A stretch of 58,051 nucleotides of DNA from Lachnoclostridium sp. MSJ-17 (GCF_018918205.1 NZ_JAHLQB010000028.1:1-58051), one strand, 5' to 3'. Numbered from the stretch's first letter, positions 6,221-15,237 are shown. Translations and numbers: made by a program. The notes: generated from the sequence alone by a model not told the origin.

Positions 6221-6245
6221 CACAGTAAAGAAAGGAGGTGCTAAG

Positions 6246-6665
6246 ATGTACAGCATGAAGCCGTCCATCCTCGCCTGCGTCACAGGTCAGTACGATTGTG
6301 ACCGAATTATTGAAACAGCCGCGGCAATCGCGGAAGAACAGGAATGTGAGCTCAGGGTACTCAGTGTGCTCAGACCCACGGAAGATTATACTAAAGTAGC
6401 CGGAGTGCTCGAATACCTTCACTCGGTATCGAAGGAAAACGGCGCGGACATGACCGTTATTTTCAGCGACTACGCACCTGCGGCAGCAGCGCAGTTTGTG
6501 AACGACAACAACGTAGGACGCATCGTTACGGGTATGCACGACGGCGGCAATGAGAGCTTTTTGGTAATGTTCAACCAGTTCGCTCCCGGCGTATCAATCA
6601 CAATGGTCGCCAAGGACAACGCGGTGTACAGCATGGAAGCTGCACACGCCTCAGTCCGTTATTGA
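6246..6665 (+). CDS. Universal stress protein-like (KdpD-type Usp fold)
   Basis: 139 aa. The start MYSMKPSILACVTGQYDCDR, followed by a helix with IIETAAAIAEEQECELRVLSVL and the end segment NNNVGRIVTGMHDGG, reproduce the Rossmann-like order of UspA/Usp-KdpD domains: first strand with 'ILACVTG', then 'LRVLSV', then 'RIVTGM'. The glycine-rich ATP loop G-2x-G-9x-G(S/T) is not clearly present, so nucleotide binding is uncertain. ATG 6246 is chosen because AAGGAGGTG ends 5 bases upstream. It stands alone between two promoters, before a strong terminator at 6796. Confidence 0.65.
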   Translation: MYSMKPSILACVTGQYDCDRIIETAAAIAEEQECELRVLSVLRPTEDYTKVAGVLEYLHSVSKENGADMTVIFSDYAPAAAAQFVNDNNVGRIVTGMHDGGNESFLVMFNQFAPGVSITMVAKDNAVYSMEAAHASVRY

Positions 6666-6795
6666 ACGTTTATATAGATTTTCTCCTTTTTACATTTTCT
6701 CATTTTAATTTTTTCTCCTCTATATATTACAGCAAGGGACGAAAGTCCGTCATATAGATATTCCTTTCTTATAAAATAATCTCTCTAAAACAGTG

Positions 6796-6838
6796 ACAGC
6801 CCCGGGGTAAGCACCCGGGGCTGTTGCTGTTATTTTTT
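6796..6838 (+). terminator. Strong terminator between converging genes
   Basis: ACAGCCCCGGG and CCCGGGGCTGT pair with a short loop; the T-rich tail (TTATTTTTTT) lies on the plus strand, so it serves the UspA-like gene 130 bases upstream. On the minus strand it follows the dockerin gene with a weak T tail. Between 6666 and 6795 I see only an AT-rich stretch and a small GGAC-GAAA-GTCC hairpin (about 6738-6749). Confidence 0.8.
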
Positions 6839-6853
6839 TAAGTTTTTAAGATG

Positions 6854-9800
6854 TCAGCTCTTGGGACCGAGGTGGTGGATTATCTCGGCAAGGTACTTCT
6901 GGATCTCGGTTGCATCGACGATCTTGATCTGACCGTCGCCGTCGGTATCAGCCGCGCGCTTCTGAGCGTCGTTGAGGGTGATCATCTCGGCGAGGTACTT
7001 CTGCAGTGTGGTTACATCGTCTACCGTGATCTTGCCGTCCTGGTTGACGTCGCCGTACATAATGGGCTCGGTGGTGGGAGCGGCTGTTGTAGGAGCAACT
7101 GTTGTAGGTGCAGCAGTTGTGGGAGCAACGGTTGTCGGAGCCGCAGTTGTGGGAGCCGCAGTTGTCGGAGCCGCTGTGGTGGGAGCTGCAGTTGTCGGAG
7201 CCACGGTTGTCGGAGCTGCTGTGGTGGGAGCTGCAGTTGTCGGAGCCACGGTTGTCGGAGCTGCTGTGGTGGGAGCAACTGTCGTGGGCTCGGGCGGCTC
7301 GGTGGTGGGCTGCTCGATTTCCTTAGCAATTACGGTGAAGGTCGCGCCTGTTCTCTTTTCAGCGTCCCATTTTGTGAGGTCGAGACGGATGGTGAGGTCG
7401 AAGTAATCATTAATAGACTCGTAGTTGACGACGATATTTCCGCCGTCGAAGTGCGCCTCTGTGGGAGTATCAAAGGCAACGTCGCCTGTGTAGCCCCAGT
7501 TTTGTACCCAGCCGCCGTTAGCTGCGAACTTGAACTGGAGGTCGGTGTTCGCGTCTACTTCCTCATAGGTTATCTCGTAGACGTTGGGCGAAACCATTGT
7601 CAGTCTGTTGGACTCCTCTGTGGGATCCCAGTTTACGCCGTTGAGGAAGTTGCCGTAGCCGCTGCCTGCCGCTGTTACGTACTCGAGCGCGTAGCTGGGC
7701 TCGGTAACGCCTGCGCCGGTAACTGTGATAGCCTTGGTATTGGGATCATAGGTAACGGTTACGTCGCAGTCCTTGCTGAGACCGAAATCGACGTTGCCGT
7801 CGCCGCCGTCCTTGCCGTGCCAGATCGGATTTTCGGGGTCGCCGCCGACGAACTGAACGACCTTGACCTGATAGATCTCGCCTTCGATTGCGGTAACGGA
7901 GGGAACGGTGATCCTGTAGATACCGTCGCTGCCCTTTGTCATGACGTAATCGTCGGGAGTGGGTTCCCATGCGGTATCGATGAAGTTTGAGGTGCCGGCG
8001 AGAGTGTAAACGTCGTCGGTGGTTACGGGCTTTGTGGTGGGAGCAGCGGTTGTAGGCTCGGGCTTTGTGGTTGTGGGGGCGACTGTGGTAGGCTCGGGCT
8101 TTGTGGTTGGAGCCGCAGTTGTCGGAGCTGCCGTGGTGGGTTCGGGCTTCTCGGTGGTGGGCTGCTCGATTTCCTTCGCGGTTACGGTGAAGGTCGCGCC
8201 TGTTCTCTTGTCAGCATCGTATTTCGAGAGGTCGAGACGGAGGGTGATATCGAAGTATGTATTCTGTGACTTGTAGTTCACAACGATATCCGCGCCGTCA
8301 AAGTGCGCGTCGGTGGGTGTGCCGAAGGTTACAGCGTCGTTGTAGCCCCAGTTGAGAACCCATGCGCCGTTTGCGGTGAACTTGAACTTGAGGTCGGTGT
8401 TCGCCTTGACTGAGTTGTATGTGATTTCGTAAACGTCTTTGGAAACCTCGGTGAGCTTGTTGGATTCCTCGGTGGGATCCCAGCTTACGCCGTTGAGGAA
8501 ATTGCCGTTGCCGACGCCTACCGCGGTTACGTAGTCGAACTTGTAGCTGGGTTCGGTAACGCCTGCGCCGGTTACGGTGATCGCCTTTGTGTTGGGGTTA
8601 TAGGTAACGGTTACGTCGCAGTCCTTGCTCAGACCGAAGTCAACGTTGCCGTCGCCGCCGTCCTTGCCGTGCCAGATCATGTTTTCGGGATCGCCGCCGA
8701 CGAACTGAACTACCTTGACCTGATAGATCGCGCCGTCTACCGCCTTGACGGAAGGAACGGTGATCTTGTAGCTGCCGTCTGCGGTCTTTGTCATAACATA
8801 ATCGTCGGGAGTGGGTTCCCAAGCAGTGTCGATAAAGTTGGAGGTGCCGGCAAGGGTGTAAACGTCGTCGGTGGTTACGGGCTTTGTGGTGGGAGCAGCG
8901 GTTGTAGGCTCGGGCTTTGTGGTTGTGGGGGCGACTGTGGTAGGCTCGGGCTTTGTGGTTGGAGCCGCTGTTGTGGGTGCTGCCGTTGTGGGTTCGGGCT
9001 TCTCTGTGGTGGGCTGCTCGATTTCCTTCGCGGTTACGGTGAAGGTCGCGCCTGTTCTCTTGTCAGCGTCGTATTTCGAGAGGTCGAGACGGAGGGTGAT
9101 ATCAAAGTATGTGTTCTGTGACTTGTAGTTCACAACGATATCTGCGCCGTCGAAGTGCGCGTCGGTGGGTGTGCCGAAGGTTACAGCGTCGTTGTAGCCC
9201 CAGTTGAGAACCCATGTGCCGTTTGCGGTGAACTTGAACTTGAGGTCGGTGTTCGCCTTGACTGAGTTGTATGTGATTTCGTAAACGTCTTTGGAAACCT
9301 CGGTGAGCTTGTTGGATTCCTCGGTGGGATCCCAGCTTACGCCGTTGAGGAAATTGCCGTTGCCGACGCCTACTGCGGTTACGTAGTCGAACTTATAGCT
9401 GGGTTCGGTAACGCCTGCGCCGGTTACGGTGATCGCCTTTGTGTTGGGGTTATAGGTAACGGTTACGTCGCAGTCCTTGCTCAGACCGAAATCGACGTTG
9501 CCTTCGCCGCCGTCCTTGCCGTGCCAGATCATGTTTTCGGGGTCGCCGTCTACAAACTGAACTACCTTGACCTGATAGATCGCGCCGTCTACCGCCTTGA
9601 CGGAGGGAACGGTGATCTTGTAGCTGCCGTCAGCGCCCTTTGTCATAACATAATCGTCGGGAGTGGGTTCCCAAGCGGTGTCGATAAAGTTGGAGGTGCC
9701 TGCGAGTGTGTAAACGTCGCCTGCGGGCTTGGTTGTGGGCGCCGCCGTTGTGGGTGCAGCAGTTGTCGGAGCAGCTGTGGTAGGCGCAGCAGTTGTGGGA

Positions 9801-11254
9801 GCAGCAGTTGTGGGAGCAGCTGTTGTCGGTTCCCCGCTGTCCTTCGCGATCACGGTGAACTTCGCGCCCGCAAGGGTATTTGCGTCCCAGTTTGTCAAAT
9901 CGAGCTTGAGTGTGAGGTCAAAGGTCGATTTTGCCGATGTGTATTTGAACTTGATATTTTTGCCGTTATAGTGCGCGTCCATAGCTGTGCCGGAAGTGAC
10001 TGCTGCGTCGTTGCCCCAGCTCAGCGCCCACGCGCCGTTCGCTACGAACTTGAATTCGAGGTCCTTGTTCGCCGCTACGCCCTTGTAGGTGATCTCATAT
10101 ACGCTGCCTGTCGCGGTCATCTTGTTGGCTTCCGCTGCGGGATCCCAATCCTTGCCGTTTACGAAGGAGGGAACGTCCTTGCCGTTGCCCGCTACGGTGA
10201 CAAAGCTTACGTCGCTGCTTGCTTCACCGACGCCGTCGCCGGTGACATTGATCTCGCCGGTGTTGGGGTTATAGGTAACGGTAACGTCGCAGTCCTTGCT
10301 GAGACCGAAGTCTACGTTCGCGCCTGTGCCGGGCACGCCGTGCCACTCGACCCACTCGGGATTGCCGCTGTAGAACTGTACAACCTTTACCTCGTAAACC
10401 GCGCCGCTTACCGCCTTGACTGACGGAACGGTGATTTTGTAAATTCCGTCGCTGCCGAGGGTCATGACGTTGGTCGTGGGAGAGATTGTCCAGCCTGTTG
10501 AAAGGAAATTCTCGCTGCCGGCGATAGTGAAAATATCACCTGCCGCAACCGGCTCCTCGAATGTTCCCGCGTAAACCGCAGCAGGAGTCTCAGGCTTATA
10601 CGATACGCTTGAATCGGCGATCTCGGAGTGCTTTACAAAGTAGTGCTCCTCTTTTTCGTTCTCGCCGACGATCTGCATGATCTCGACATAGAGATTGACG
10701 TCGGTAACGCCGGAAGCGCCGCCTATGGGATTAAAGGTCACGGAAGCAAAGGGAACCTTGCCGTTTTCACCGGTGAGGGTGCTGCCGCTGAGATTTACGG
10801 CGTTTACCTTGATGCTCGCGTCGTTGTTTTCCTCGCCCTCAAGGAAACCGCTGTCGGAGTGGTTCTCGTGCTTCTCGAGGTACGTCTGGTCGGGAGAGTA
10901 GTTGGTAACCGTGCCCTCGCCGTCGGTGACGCGGAGAATGCGGTCAACTCGCTTTCCGTCGACGGTGCTGAAGTTAACGCCCTCGGTCATGTCTACTTCG
11001 AGCTTTGATCTGTCATAGGTTATGACGCACTGAGTGTTGATCATGTCTGTGTCGGGCACTTCCATCCACCATGTGACGGTAAGCTGGTTGGTACCCGGCT
11101 CAAAGTCCTGAGTAACTGTTTCGAAAAGGTTTGAGTTTGCCCGGACTGTCAGCTTTTTATCCGCCGCGGACGCCGAGAAATTCAGCGCCGTGAACGCGGA
11201 CATCAGCATCAGTGTTGACAACAGTACGCTGACAACCCGTGTGAGCTTTTTCAT
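6854..11254 (-). CDS. Large secreted modular protein: cohesin-like domain, four repeated beta-sandwich units, dockerin
   Basis: 1466 aa. Signal peptide at 1-31 (MKKLTRVVSVLLSTLMLMSA ... SASAA). Residues about 33-205 resemble a cohesin-like jelly roll (LTVTWWMEVPDTDMI, VITYDRSKLEVD, GKVPFASVTFNP). Then four units of about 235 aa, each made of two parts: one opening YTLAGTSNFIDTAWEP and holding VKVVQF, and one with FLNGVSWDPTEESNKL, VYEITY and LKFKFTANGTWVLNWG, similar in style to X25-like starch-binding modules of amylases. PTTAAPTT linkers join them. A type I-like dockerin ends the protein (GDVNQDGKITVDDVTTLQKY and DTDGDGQIKIVDATEIQKYL, about 1400-1465). Starch binding is inferred from resemblance only. 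ATG 11254 follows AAGGAGG; the upstream in-frame codons lack a site. Units 2 and 3 are near-identical in DNA. Confidence 0.85.
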   Translation of the reverse strand: MKKLTRVVSVLLSTLMLMSAFTALNFSASAADKKLTVRANSNLFETVTQDFEPGTNQLTVTWWMEVPDTDMINTQCVITYDRSKLEVDMTEGVNFSTVDGKRVDRILRVTDGEGTVTNYSPDQTYLEKHENHSDSGFLEGEENNDASIKVNAVNLSGSTLTGENGKVPFASVTFNPIGGASGVTDVNLYVEIMQIVGENEKEEHYFVKHSEIADSSVSYKPETPAAVYAGTFEEPVAAGDIFTIAGSENFLSTGWTISPTTNVMTLGSDGIYKITVPSVKAVSGAVYEVKVVQFYSGNPEWVEWHGVPGTGANVDFGLSKDCDVTVTYNPNTGEINVTGDGVGEASSDVSFVTVAGNGKDVPSFVNGKDWDPAAEANKMTATGSVYEITYKGVAANKDLEFKFVANGAWALSWGNDAAVTSGTAMDAHYNGKNIKFKYTSAKSTFDLTLKLDLTNWDANTLAGAKFTVIAKDSGEPTTAAPTTAAPTTAAPTTAAPTTAAPTTAAPTTKPAGDVYTLAGTSNFIDTAWEPTPDDYVMTKGADGSYKITVPSVKAVDGAIYQVKVVQFVDGDPENMIWHGKDGGEGNVDFGLSKDCDVTVTYNPNTKAITVTGAGVTEPSYKFDYVTAVGVGNGNFLNGVSWDPTEESNKLTEVSKDVYEITYNSVKANTDLKFKFTANGTWVLNWGYNDAVTFGTPTDAHFDGADIVVNYKSQNTYFDITLRLDLSKYDADKRTGATFTVTAKEIEQPTTEKPEPTTAAPTTAAPTTKPEPTTVAPTTTKPEPTTAAPTTKPVTTDDVYTLAGTSNFIDTAWEPTPDDYVMTKTADGSYKITVPSVKAVDGAIYQVKVVQFVGGDPENMIWHGKDGGDGNVDFGLSKDCDVTVTYNPNTKAITVTGAGVTEPSYKFDYVTAVGVGNGNFLNGVSWDPTEESNKLTEVSKDVYEITYNSVKANTDLKFKFTANGAWVLNWGYNDAVTFGTPTDAHFDGADIVVNYKSQNTYFDITLRLDLSKYDADKRTGATFTVTAKEIEQPTTEKPEPTTAAPTTAAPTTKPEPTTVAPTTTKPEPTTAAPTTKPVTTDDVYTLAGTSNFIDTAWEPTPDDYVMTKGSDGIYRITVPSVTAIEGEIYQVKVVQFVGGDPENPIWHGKDGGDGNVDFGLSKDCDVTVTYDPNTKAITVTGAGVTEPSYALEYVTAAGSGYGNFLNGVNWDPTEESNRLTMVSPNVYEITYEEVDANTDLQFKFAANGGWVQNWGYTGDVAFDTPTEAHFDGGNIVVNYESINDYFDLTIRLDLTKWDAEKRTGATFTVIAKEIEQPTTEPPEPTTVAPTTAAPTTVAPTTAAPTTAAPTTVAPTTAAPTTAAPTTAAPTTAAPTTVAPTTAAPTTVAPTTAAPTTEPIMYGDVNQDGKITVDDVTTLQKYLAEMITLNDAQKRAADTDGDGQIKIVDATEIQKYLAEIIHHLGPKS
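8013..9716 (-). repeat. Two near-identical 852-bp tandem direct repeats inside the dockerin gene
   Basis: 8013-8864 and 8865-9716 align without gaps and differ only at scattered, mostly synonymous positions, including the PTT linker. The fourth unit (7161-8012) and the first (about 9850-10560) are much more diverged. This indicates a recent duplication or gene conversion of one 284-codon unit. Confidence 0.9.
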
Positions 11255-11325
11255 AAAAAATCCTCCTTGTAATAATAGTGTACGATTCCGGAGCCGCGCC
11301 AAAAAGCGCAAACTTTCACATCTAA

Positions 11326-11354
11326 ATTCTACCACATATATTTTTACATCGCAA
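11326..11354 (-). promoter_or_regulatory. Promoter of the large dockerin gene
   Basis: TTGCGA (11354-11349), 17 bases, TAGAAT (11331-11326) on the minus strand, 72 bases before the start codon. Confidence 0.6.
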
Positions 11355-11400
11355 TCCAAACTTTAGGGCACAGTTTTGTGTACTTTGTACATTTTTGAGC

Positions 11401-11428
11401 AAAAAAAGAACCGGCTCAAGCGAGCCGG
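11401..11428 (-). terminator. Terminator after the DUF5684-like gene
   Basis: CCGGCTC and GAGCCGG pair with a 4-base loop, followed on the minus strand by GTTCTTTTTTT. It closes the three-gene operon 13087-11436. Confidence 0.85.
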
Positions 11429-11435
11429 CGCTTAG

Positions 11436-11996
11436 TTACATTATTTGCCGTCCGATGTAGTAAGATTTGTCGAACGCGAGGATCAGATCGAAAATCGGCG
11501 AGAGGAATGTAAGTCCCGCCGCAAAGCCCGTAGACTTGCCGAAAGCCTTTGCGAGACGGTTGTTGAGCTTGAAGGTGATCACAAGAGCGAATACAAGATA
11601 TCCGAGCGTGAGCAATCCGAAGAACGCTATTGCAATGATCGGTATTACCGCCGCCTGTCCGATAGCTTGCGAGCTTTGCGCACCTGCCGCGAGCACCGCG
11701 AATCCCATCATACCTATGAATGTGCCGAATATGCTCACAACCGCGTACACTCCGGCGCTGATGACGTATACCCAGAACATCTTTGTCGTCCACAGCTCAC
11801 GGAACAGAAGGTATTCGCCGTAGTAAGGGATAATGCCCTTCCAGCCGGGCATGCCCATTTTTTTGAAGATGAACCAGCGCGAAATGTAGGCCGCCGCGAC
11901 TATTCCGAAAATCACCAGTATGTAAATCATAGTGAAAATCATTATGAAAATCGCCAGAGCCGGGTCTCCGGATGAATAATGATAACTGTAACTCAT
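11436..11996 (-). CDS. Small multi-pass membrane protein (DUF5684-like)
   Basis: 186 aa with about five hydrophobic segments: LAIFIMIFTMIYILVIFGI, a segment around KMFWVYVISAGVYAVVSIFG, FIGMMGFAVLAAGA, VIPIIAIAFFGLLTLGYLVF and FLSPIFDLILAF. The motif KMGMPGWKGIIPYYGEYLL between the first segments is the hallmark of DUF5684-type proteins, which have no settled function. ATG 11996 is preferred over the longer frame because AAGGAG lies 7 bases upstream. Last gene of a three-gene operon; the HAD gene stop is 4 bases before. Confidence 0.65.
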   Translation of the reverse strand: MSYSYHYSSGDPALAIFIMIFTMIYILVIFGIVAAAYISRWFIFKKMGMPGWKGIIPYYGEYLLFRELWTTKMFWVYVISAGVYAVVSIFGTFIGMMGFAVLAAGAQSSQAIGQAAVIPIIAIAFFGLLTLGYLVFALVITFKLNNRLAKAFGKSTGFAAGLTFLSPIFDLILAFDKSYYIGRQIM

Positions 11997-12000
11997 AAGC

Positions 12001-12651
12001 TTACTCCTTTTCCATAAATAATATACTTTGCTCAAGGCTTGCGCACAGGCAGTCTATCATCGGGCGTATCTCGTCGGTCGGCTCGAGAAAATCGGGCACC
12101 ATTACCGTTTTCATACCCGCCGCGTGAGCCGAAATAATGCCGTTTATGCTGTCCTCAAAGGCTATGCAGTTTTTCGGGCTCTCGCCGAGAGCCTTTGCCG
12201 CCGTCAGGAAAACCTCCGGGTGAGGCTTGCCGTTCTTTACGTCGCCGCCGCAGACAAGAGCGTCGAAATACTCCGTCACACCCGCGCTTTCGAGGTTGAA
12301 CTCAGCCGTCGGCCGCGAGGTAGAGGTCGCAAGCGCGATTTTGCAGCCCTTTTCTTTTAAATAGGAAAGCGTTTCGTACAGTCCCGGTTTGACGGGAATA
12401 CCGTCGCGCTTTACCTTGTCGACATACATTTTCTTGCCGCGCTCCGACAGCTTCCAGTACGGAAAATCTTCGCCGTACTTGCCGAAGTAGAAGTTCTGAA
12501 CCTCAGCCTTGCGCCTGCCGACGGTCTGCTTGAAGTCCTCGATGCTGTAGGGATATCCGCCCTCGTCCATCATCTGCTGCCAGTTGTCGTAAACCAGCCG
12601 CTCTGTGTCGAACATCAGACCGTCCATGTCAAAAACCGCCGCCTTAAACAT
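12001..12651 (-). CDS. HAD-superfamily hydrolase (beta-phosphoglucomutase-like)
   Basis: 216 aa. VFDMDGLMFDTE gives the DxDG(L/T) nucleophile motif with both Asp; a helical cap follows at about 17-85; ALATSTSR supplies motif II Ser/Thr; NGKPHPEVFL supplies the motif III Lys; CIAFEDSINGIISAHAAGMK supplies motif IV acidic residues. This order is that of subfamily IA variant 3 enzymes (sugar phosphatases or beta-phosphoglucomutases). Substrate cannot be named. The start overlaps the upstream gene by 8 bases and the end is 4 bases from the next, so the three are one operon. Confidence 0.9.
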   Translation of the reverse strand: MFKAAVFDMDGLMFDTERLVYDNWQQMMDEGGYPYSIEDFKQTVGRRKAEVQNFYFGKYGEDFPYWKLSERGKKMYVDKVKRDGIPVKPGLYETLSYLKEKGCKIALATSTSRPTAEFNLESAGVTEYFDALVCGGDVKNGKPHPEVFLTAAKALGESPKNCIAFEDSINGIISAHAAGMKTVMVPDFLEPTDEIRPMIDCLCASLEQSILFMEKE

Positions 12652-13087
12652 TCCACACCTCGATTTTCCAGTTGACAGAGGAATCCGCGTCCGGTTTCAA
12701 GGTCGAGGCTGTGAATACCTCGCCGTCAAGCTTTTTCGCGGGCTTGAGCTGCAGACCGAAGGCAACAGGTCCGTCGGCTTCCTCGGTGTAGATATCCGAA
12801 TAGCTCTCGTCAAAACCGATCACTAGCCGTTCGCGGTCAAAGTCCGCGGGAGTTACGCGGCACCATATCTGCTCGACCGCGACGTCCGGACGGAGATTAT
12901 ACTCGTCTATCAAAAGCGCGTCGATATCCGCGACGGATTTGCTCACACAGTCGAGAAGCTCAAAGGTGTAGAGAGCGCCGGTATAGCGGTCTCGGAACAG
13001 AAAAATCCTGCCGAGGTCGTCTGACGTAAAACGCGCCGCGGTGTAAAAATCAGGCGCGTGGCTGTGTTTATGCTTGTGCCCCATCAT
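12644..13087 (-). CDS. Hypothetical protein with His-rich N-terminus
   Basis: 147 aa, family not recognised. It opens MMGHKHKHSHAPDFYTAARF, with four His within nine residues that could bind metal. Then FTSDDLGRIFLFRDRYTGAL, repeated beta-like segments and an acidic centre (VIGFDESYSDIYTEEADGPV) suggest a soluble cytoplasmic beta-rich protein. No signal peptide. AAGGAAG lies about 8 bases before the double ATG at 13087/13084; either could be used. First gene of the operon with the HAD hydrolase and the DUF5684-like protein, under the promoter at 13111-13139. Confidence 0.75.
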   Translation of the reverse strand: MMGHKHKHSHAPDFYTAARFTSDDLGRIFLFRDRYTGALYTFELLDCVSKSVADIDALLIDEYNLRPDVAVEQIWCRVTPADFDRERLVIGFDESYSDIYTEEADGPVAFGLQLKPAKKLDGEVFTASTLKPDADSSVNWKIEVWNV

Positions 13088-13110
13088 ATCACTTCCTTTT
13101 TGTAAGGTAT

Positions 13111-13139
13111 ATTATAGTATATTTATATTTATTTTGCAA
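13111..13139 (-). promoter_or_regulatory. Promoter of the operon 13087-11436
   Basis: TTGCAA (13139-13134), 17 bases, TATAAT (13116-13111) on the minus strand. Confidence 0.75.
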
Positions 13140-13153
13140 GGGCGGGAAAAAAC

Positions 13154-13179
13154 AAAAGCGCAGCTTAAGCTGCGCTTTT
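13154..13179 (-). terminator. Terminator overlapping the prmA stop codon
   Basis: A perfect 26-base palindrome (AAAAGCGCAGCTT and its complement) with T-runs on both strands. The last codons of prmA, including its TAA at 13167-13165, form the centre of the hairpin. It closes the heat-shock operon. Confidence 0.85.
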
Positions 13180-14094
13180 TCTCTTGGCTGCTAGGCACAC
13201 CCAGCCGCCGTCGAGGTGTTCCTCTATAATATCAAAATACTTCGAGACCTCAGCCTTTACTTCATCGGCGCGGGTGTCGATAATTCCGCTCATAACGTAG
13301 ACCGCGCCGTCCTTCATGAAGTCGCTGACTCCCTTTGACAGGAAGATGATCGCGTCGGCGACGATGTTCGCAAGAACTATGTCGAACTTGCCCTTGACCT
13401 TCTCGGTGAAGCTGCCGCAGATCGCCGTGAAGCGGTCGGATACTCCGTTAATCTCAGCGTTTTCTGCCGCAGTGCGCACGGCTGTTTCGTCGATATCGAC
13501 GCCTACCGCCTCTGACGCGCCCATAAGCAGCGACGCGATACCGAGAATTCCGCTGCCGCAGCCAACGTCGAGCACGCTGTCGCCCTGCTTCATGTACTTC
13601 TCGCACATTTCAAGGCAGAGTCTGGTGGTCTCGTGGCCGCCTGTTCCGAACGCAAGCCCCGGGTCGATGCTGAGCGGGATCCTGCCCTGTGTATCGACGT
13701 TCTCGTACCAGCTCGGAACTATCATAATTTTCTCGCCGACCGCTAGAGGTGAAAAATACTTCTTCCAGTTGTTGCGCCAATCCTCCTCGGCGCAGTCGAG
13801 CAGCTCGATGCTGTGCTCAATTCCCTCAGCCGAGTAGCGCTCGCTCAGAAAGGCGACCGCCTCAGCCGGAGATACGCCCGGCTCGAGATAGATATGTACA
13901 TACGCGCGGCTCCTGTCCTTTTGGAGCAGATCCTCGTCGATCAGGTCGACGTGCGCGATGTCCTCGACCGTCTGCTCGAGGTTGGTGTAGTCCTCGATAT
14001 ATATTCCGTACGGAACGACGACGTTTGCGATGTCTCCCGCGCGGTCGACGTCCTTCGCGTTTACGGTAATTTTTATTTCAGTCCATGTGTTCAT
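13165..14094 (-). CDS. prmA: Ribosomal protein L11 methyltransferase
   Basis: 309 aa, family length. An N-terminal substrate-binding domain (about 1-120) precedes a class I methyltransferase fold: SIDPGLAFGTGGHETTRLCL, then SVLDVGCGSGILGIASL (SAM-binding motif I), EAVGVDIDETAV (motif II acidic) and DIVLANIVADAII (the NPPY-like motif IV, as in PrmA). It trimethylates L11 using SAM. dnaJ-prmA adjacency is common in Firmicutes. AAGGTG lies 7 bases before ATG 14094 and the dnaJ stop is 9 bases upstream, so it is the last gene of the hrcA operon. The stop codon lies in the terminator stem. Confidence 0.96.
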   Translation of the reverse strand: MNTWTEIKITVNAKDVDRAGDIANVVVPYGIYIEDYTNLEQTVEDIAHVDLIDEDLLQKDRSRAYVHIYLEPGVSPAEAVAFLSERYSAEGIEHSIELLDCAEEDWRNNWKKYFSPLAVGEKIMIVPSWYENVDTQGRIPLSIDPGLAFGTGGHETTRLCLEMCEKYMKQGDSVLDVGCGSGILGIASLLMGASEAVGVDIDETAVRTAAENAEINGVSDRFTAICGSFTEKVKGKFDIVLANIVADAIIFLSKGVSDFMKDGAVYVMSGIIDTRADEVKAEVSKYFDIIEEHLDGGWVCLAAKRKSAA

Positions 14095-14103
14095 AGCCGC
14101 ACC

Positions 14104-15237
14104 TTAACCGAACATCTTCTTGAGCTTTTCAAAGAAGCCGCTGCGCTTCGCGTAGTTTCTCTCCGAGGTGGAGCGGTCAAACTGCGTGATAAGATCCTTC
14201 TGCTTCTGGTTGAGGTTCTTAGGGATCTCAACGACTACGCGGCAGTAGTGGTCGCCTCTGCCGCGTCCGCCGAGGTGTGTAAAGCCCTTGCCCTTGAGTT
14301 TGAATATGTCGTTGGGCTGGGTGCCCTCGTGGATAGTGTAGCGAGCCTTGCCGTCGATTGTGGGAACGGTGACCTCCGCTCCGAGTGAAGCCTGCGCGAA
14401 GGTGATGGGAAGGTCACACCATACGTCGTCGCCCCTGCGCTCAAACAGCTCGTGCTTTCTGACGTTGACATAAACGTGCAGATCGCCCTTGGGACCGCCG
14501 TTTACGCCCGCGTTGCCGTGACCGCCGACGTTGAGTATCTGCGCGTCGCGGATACCGGCGGGAATGCTCACGTCGACCGTGTGAGCCTGTCTGTATCTTC
14601 CAGAGCCGTTGCAGCGGCGGCACGGATTGTCGATTATCTTACCTCTGCCGTGGCAGGCGTCGCAGGTGCGCTGGGTCTGGATAACGCCGAGCGGTGAACG
14701 CTGGTTTATAGTGACCCTTCCCGAGCCGCCGCAAGCCGAACAGGTCTTGGGCTGAGAGCCTGCCGCCGCGCCTGTGCCGTGACAATCCGTGCAGGTGTCC
14801 ACGCTGTTGTAGCTGACCTTCTTTGTGGTGCCCTTGGCGCTCTCCTCAAAGGTGATCGTAACGCTCGTCTCAACGTCGCCGCCGCGCTGCGGAGCGTTTG
14901 CCGCGCGTCTGCCGCCGAAGCCGCCGCCGAATATGCTCGAGAAGATGTCGCCGAAGTCCATGTCAACGCCGAAGGGACTGCCGCCGCCCGCGCCCGCGCC
15001 GTAGTTGGGGTCTACGCCCGCGTGGCCGAACTGGTCGTAACGCGCGCGCTTCTCACTGTCGGAAAGCACCTCGTAAGCCTCATTGACCTCCTTGAACTTC
15101 TCCTCGCAGTCCTTGTCGCCGGGGTGAAGGTCGGGGTGATATTTTTTGGCGCTCTGACGGTACGCCTTTTTTATCTCGTCCTCGCTCGCGCCCTTCTGGA
15201 CGCCGAGAACCTCGTAGTAGTCTCTCTTGTCTGCCAT
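14104..15237 (-). CDS. dnaJ: Chaperone DnaJ (Hsp40)
   Basis: 377 aa. J domain at 1-70 with [11 protein letters not shown] (HPD, which stimulates the DnaK ATPase); a Gly/Phe-rich linker ([20 protein letters not shown], about 78-100); four zinc-binding repeats [24 protein letters not shown] and CRRCNGSG (about 147-205); then the C-terminal substrate-binding beta domains. All key residues present. AGGAG lies 5-6 bases before ATG 15237. It delivers unfolded proteins to DnaK. A 187-base gap with a hairpin separates it from dnaK. Confidence 0.98.
   Translation of the reverse strand: MADKRDYYEVLGVQKGASEDEIKKAYRQSAKKYHPDLHPGDKDCEEKFKEVNEAYEVLSDSEKRARYDQFGHAGVDPNYGAGAGGGSPFGVDMDFGDIFSSIFGGGFGGRRAANAPQRGGDVETSVTITFEESAKGTTKKVSYNSVDTCTDCHGTGAAAGSQPKTCSACGGSGRVTINQRSPLGVIQTQRTCDACHGRGKIIDNPCRRCNGSGRYRQAHTVDVSIPAGIRDAQILNVGGHGNAGVNGGPKGDLHVYVNVRKHELFERRGDDVWCDLPITFAQASLGAEVTVPTIDGKARYTIHEGTQPNDIFKLKGKGFTHLGGRGRGDHYCRVVVEIPKNLNQKQKDLITQFDRSTSERNYAKRSGFFEKLKKMFG

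Noticed and set aside
7080..7290. Regularly spaced short repeats, CRISPR-like at first sight
   Set aside because: They encode the PTT linker in frame, have no unique spacers and no cas genes nearby.
6851..7990. Long plus-strand open frame opposite the dockerin gene
   Set aside because: It is Gly/Cys/Arg low-complexity sequence produced by the reverse of PTTAAPTT linkers, has no ribosome site, and breaks the clear modular protein on the other strand. The same holds for 9521-10423 and other frames over the repeats.
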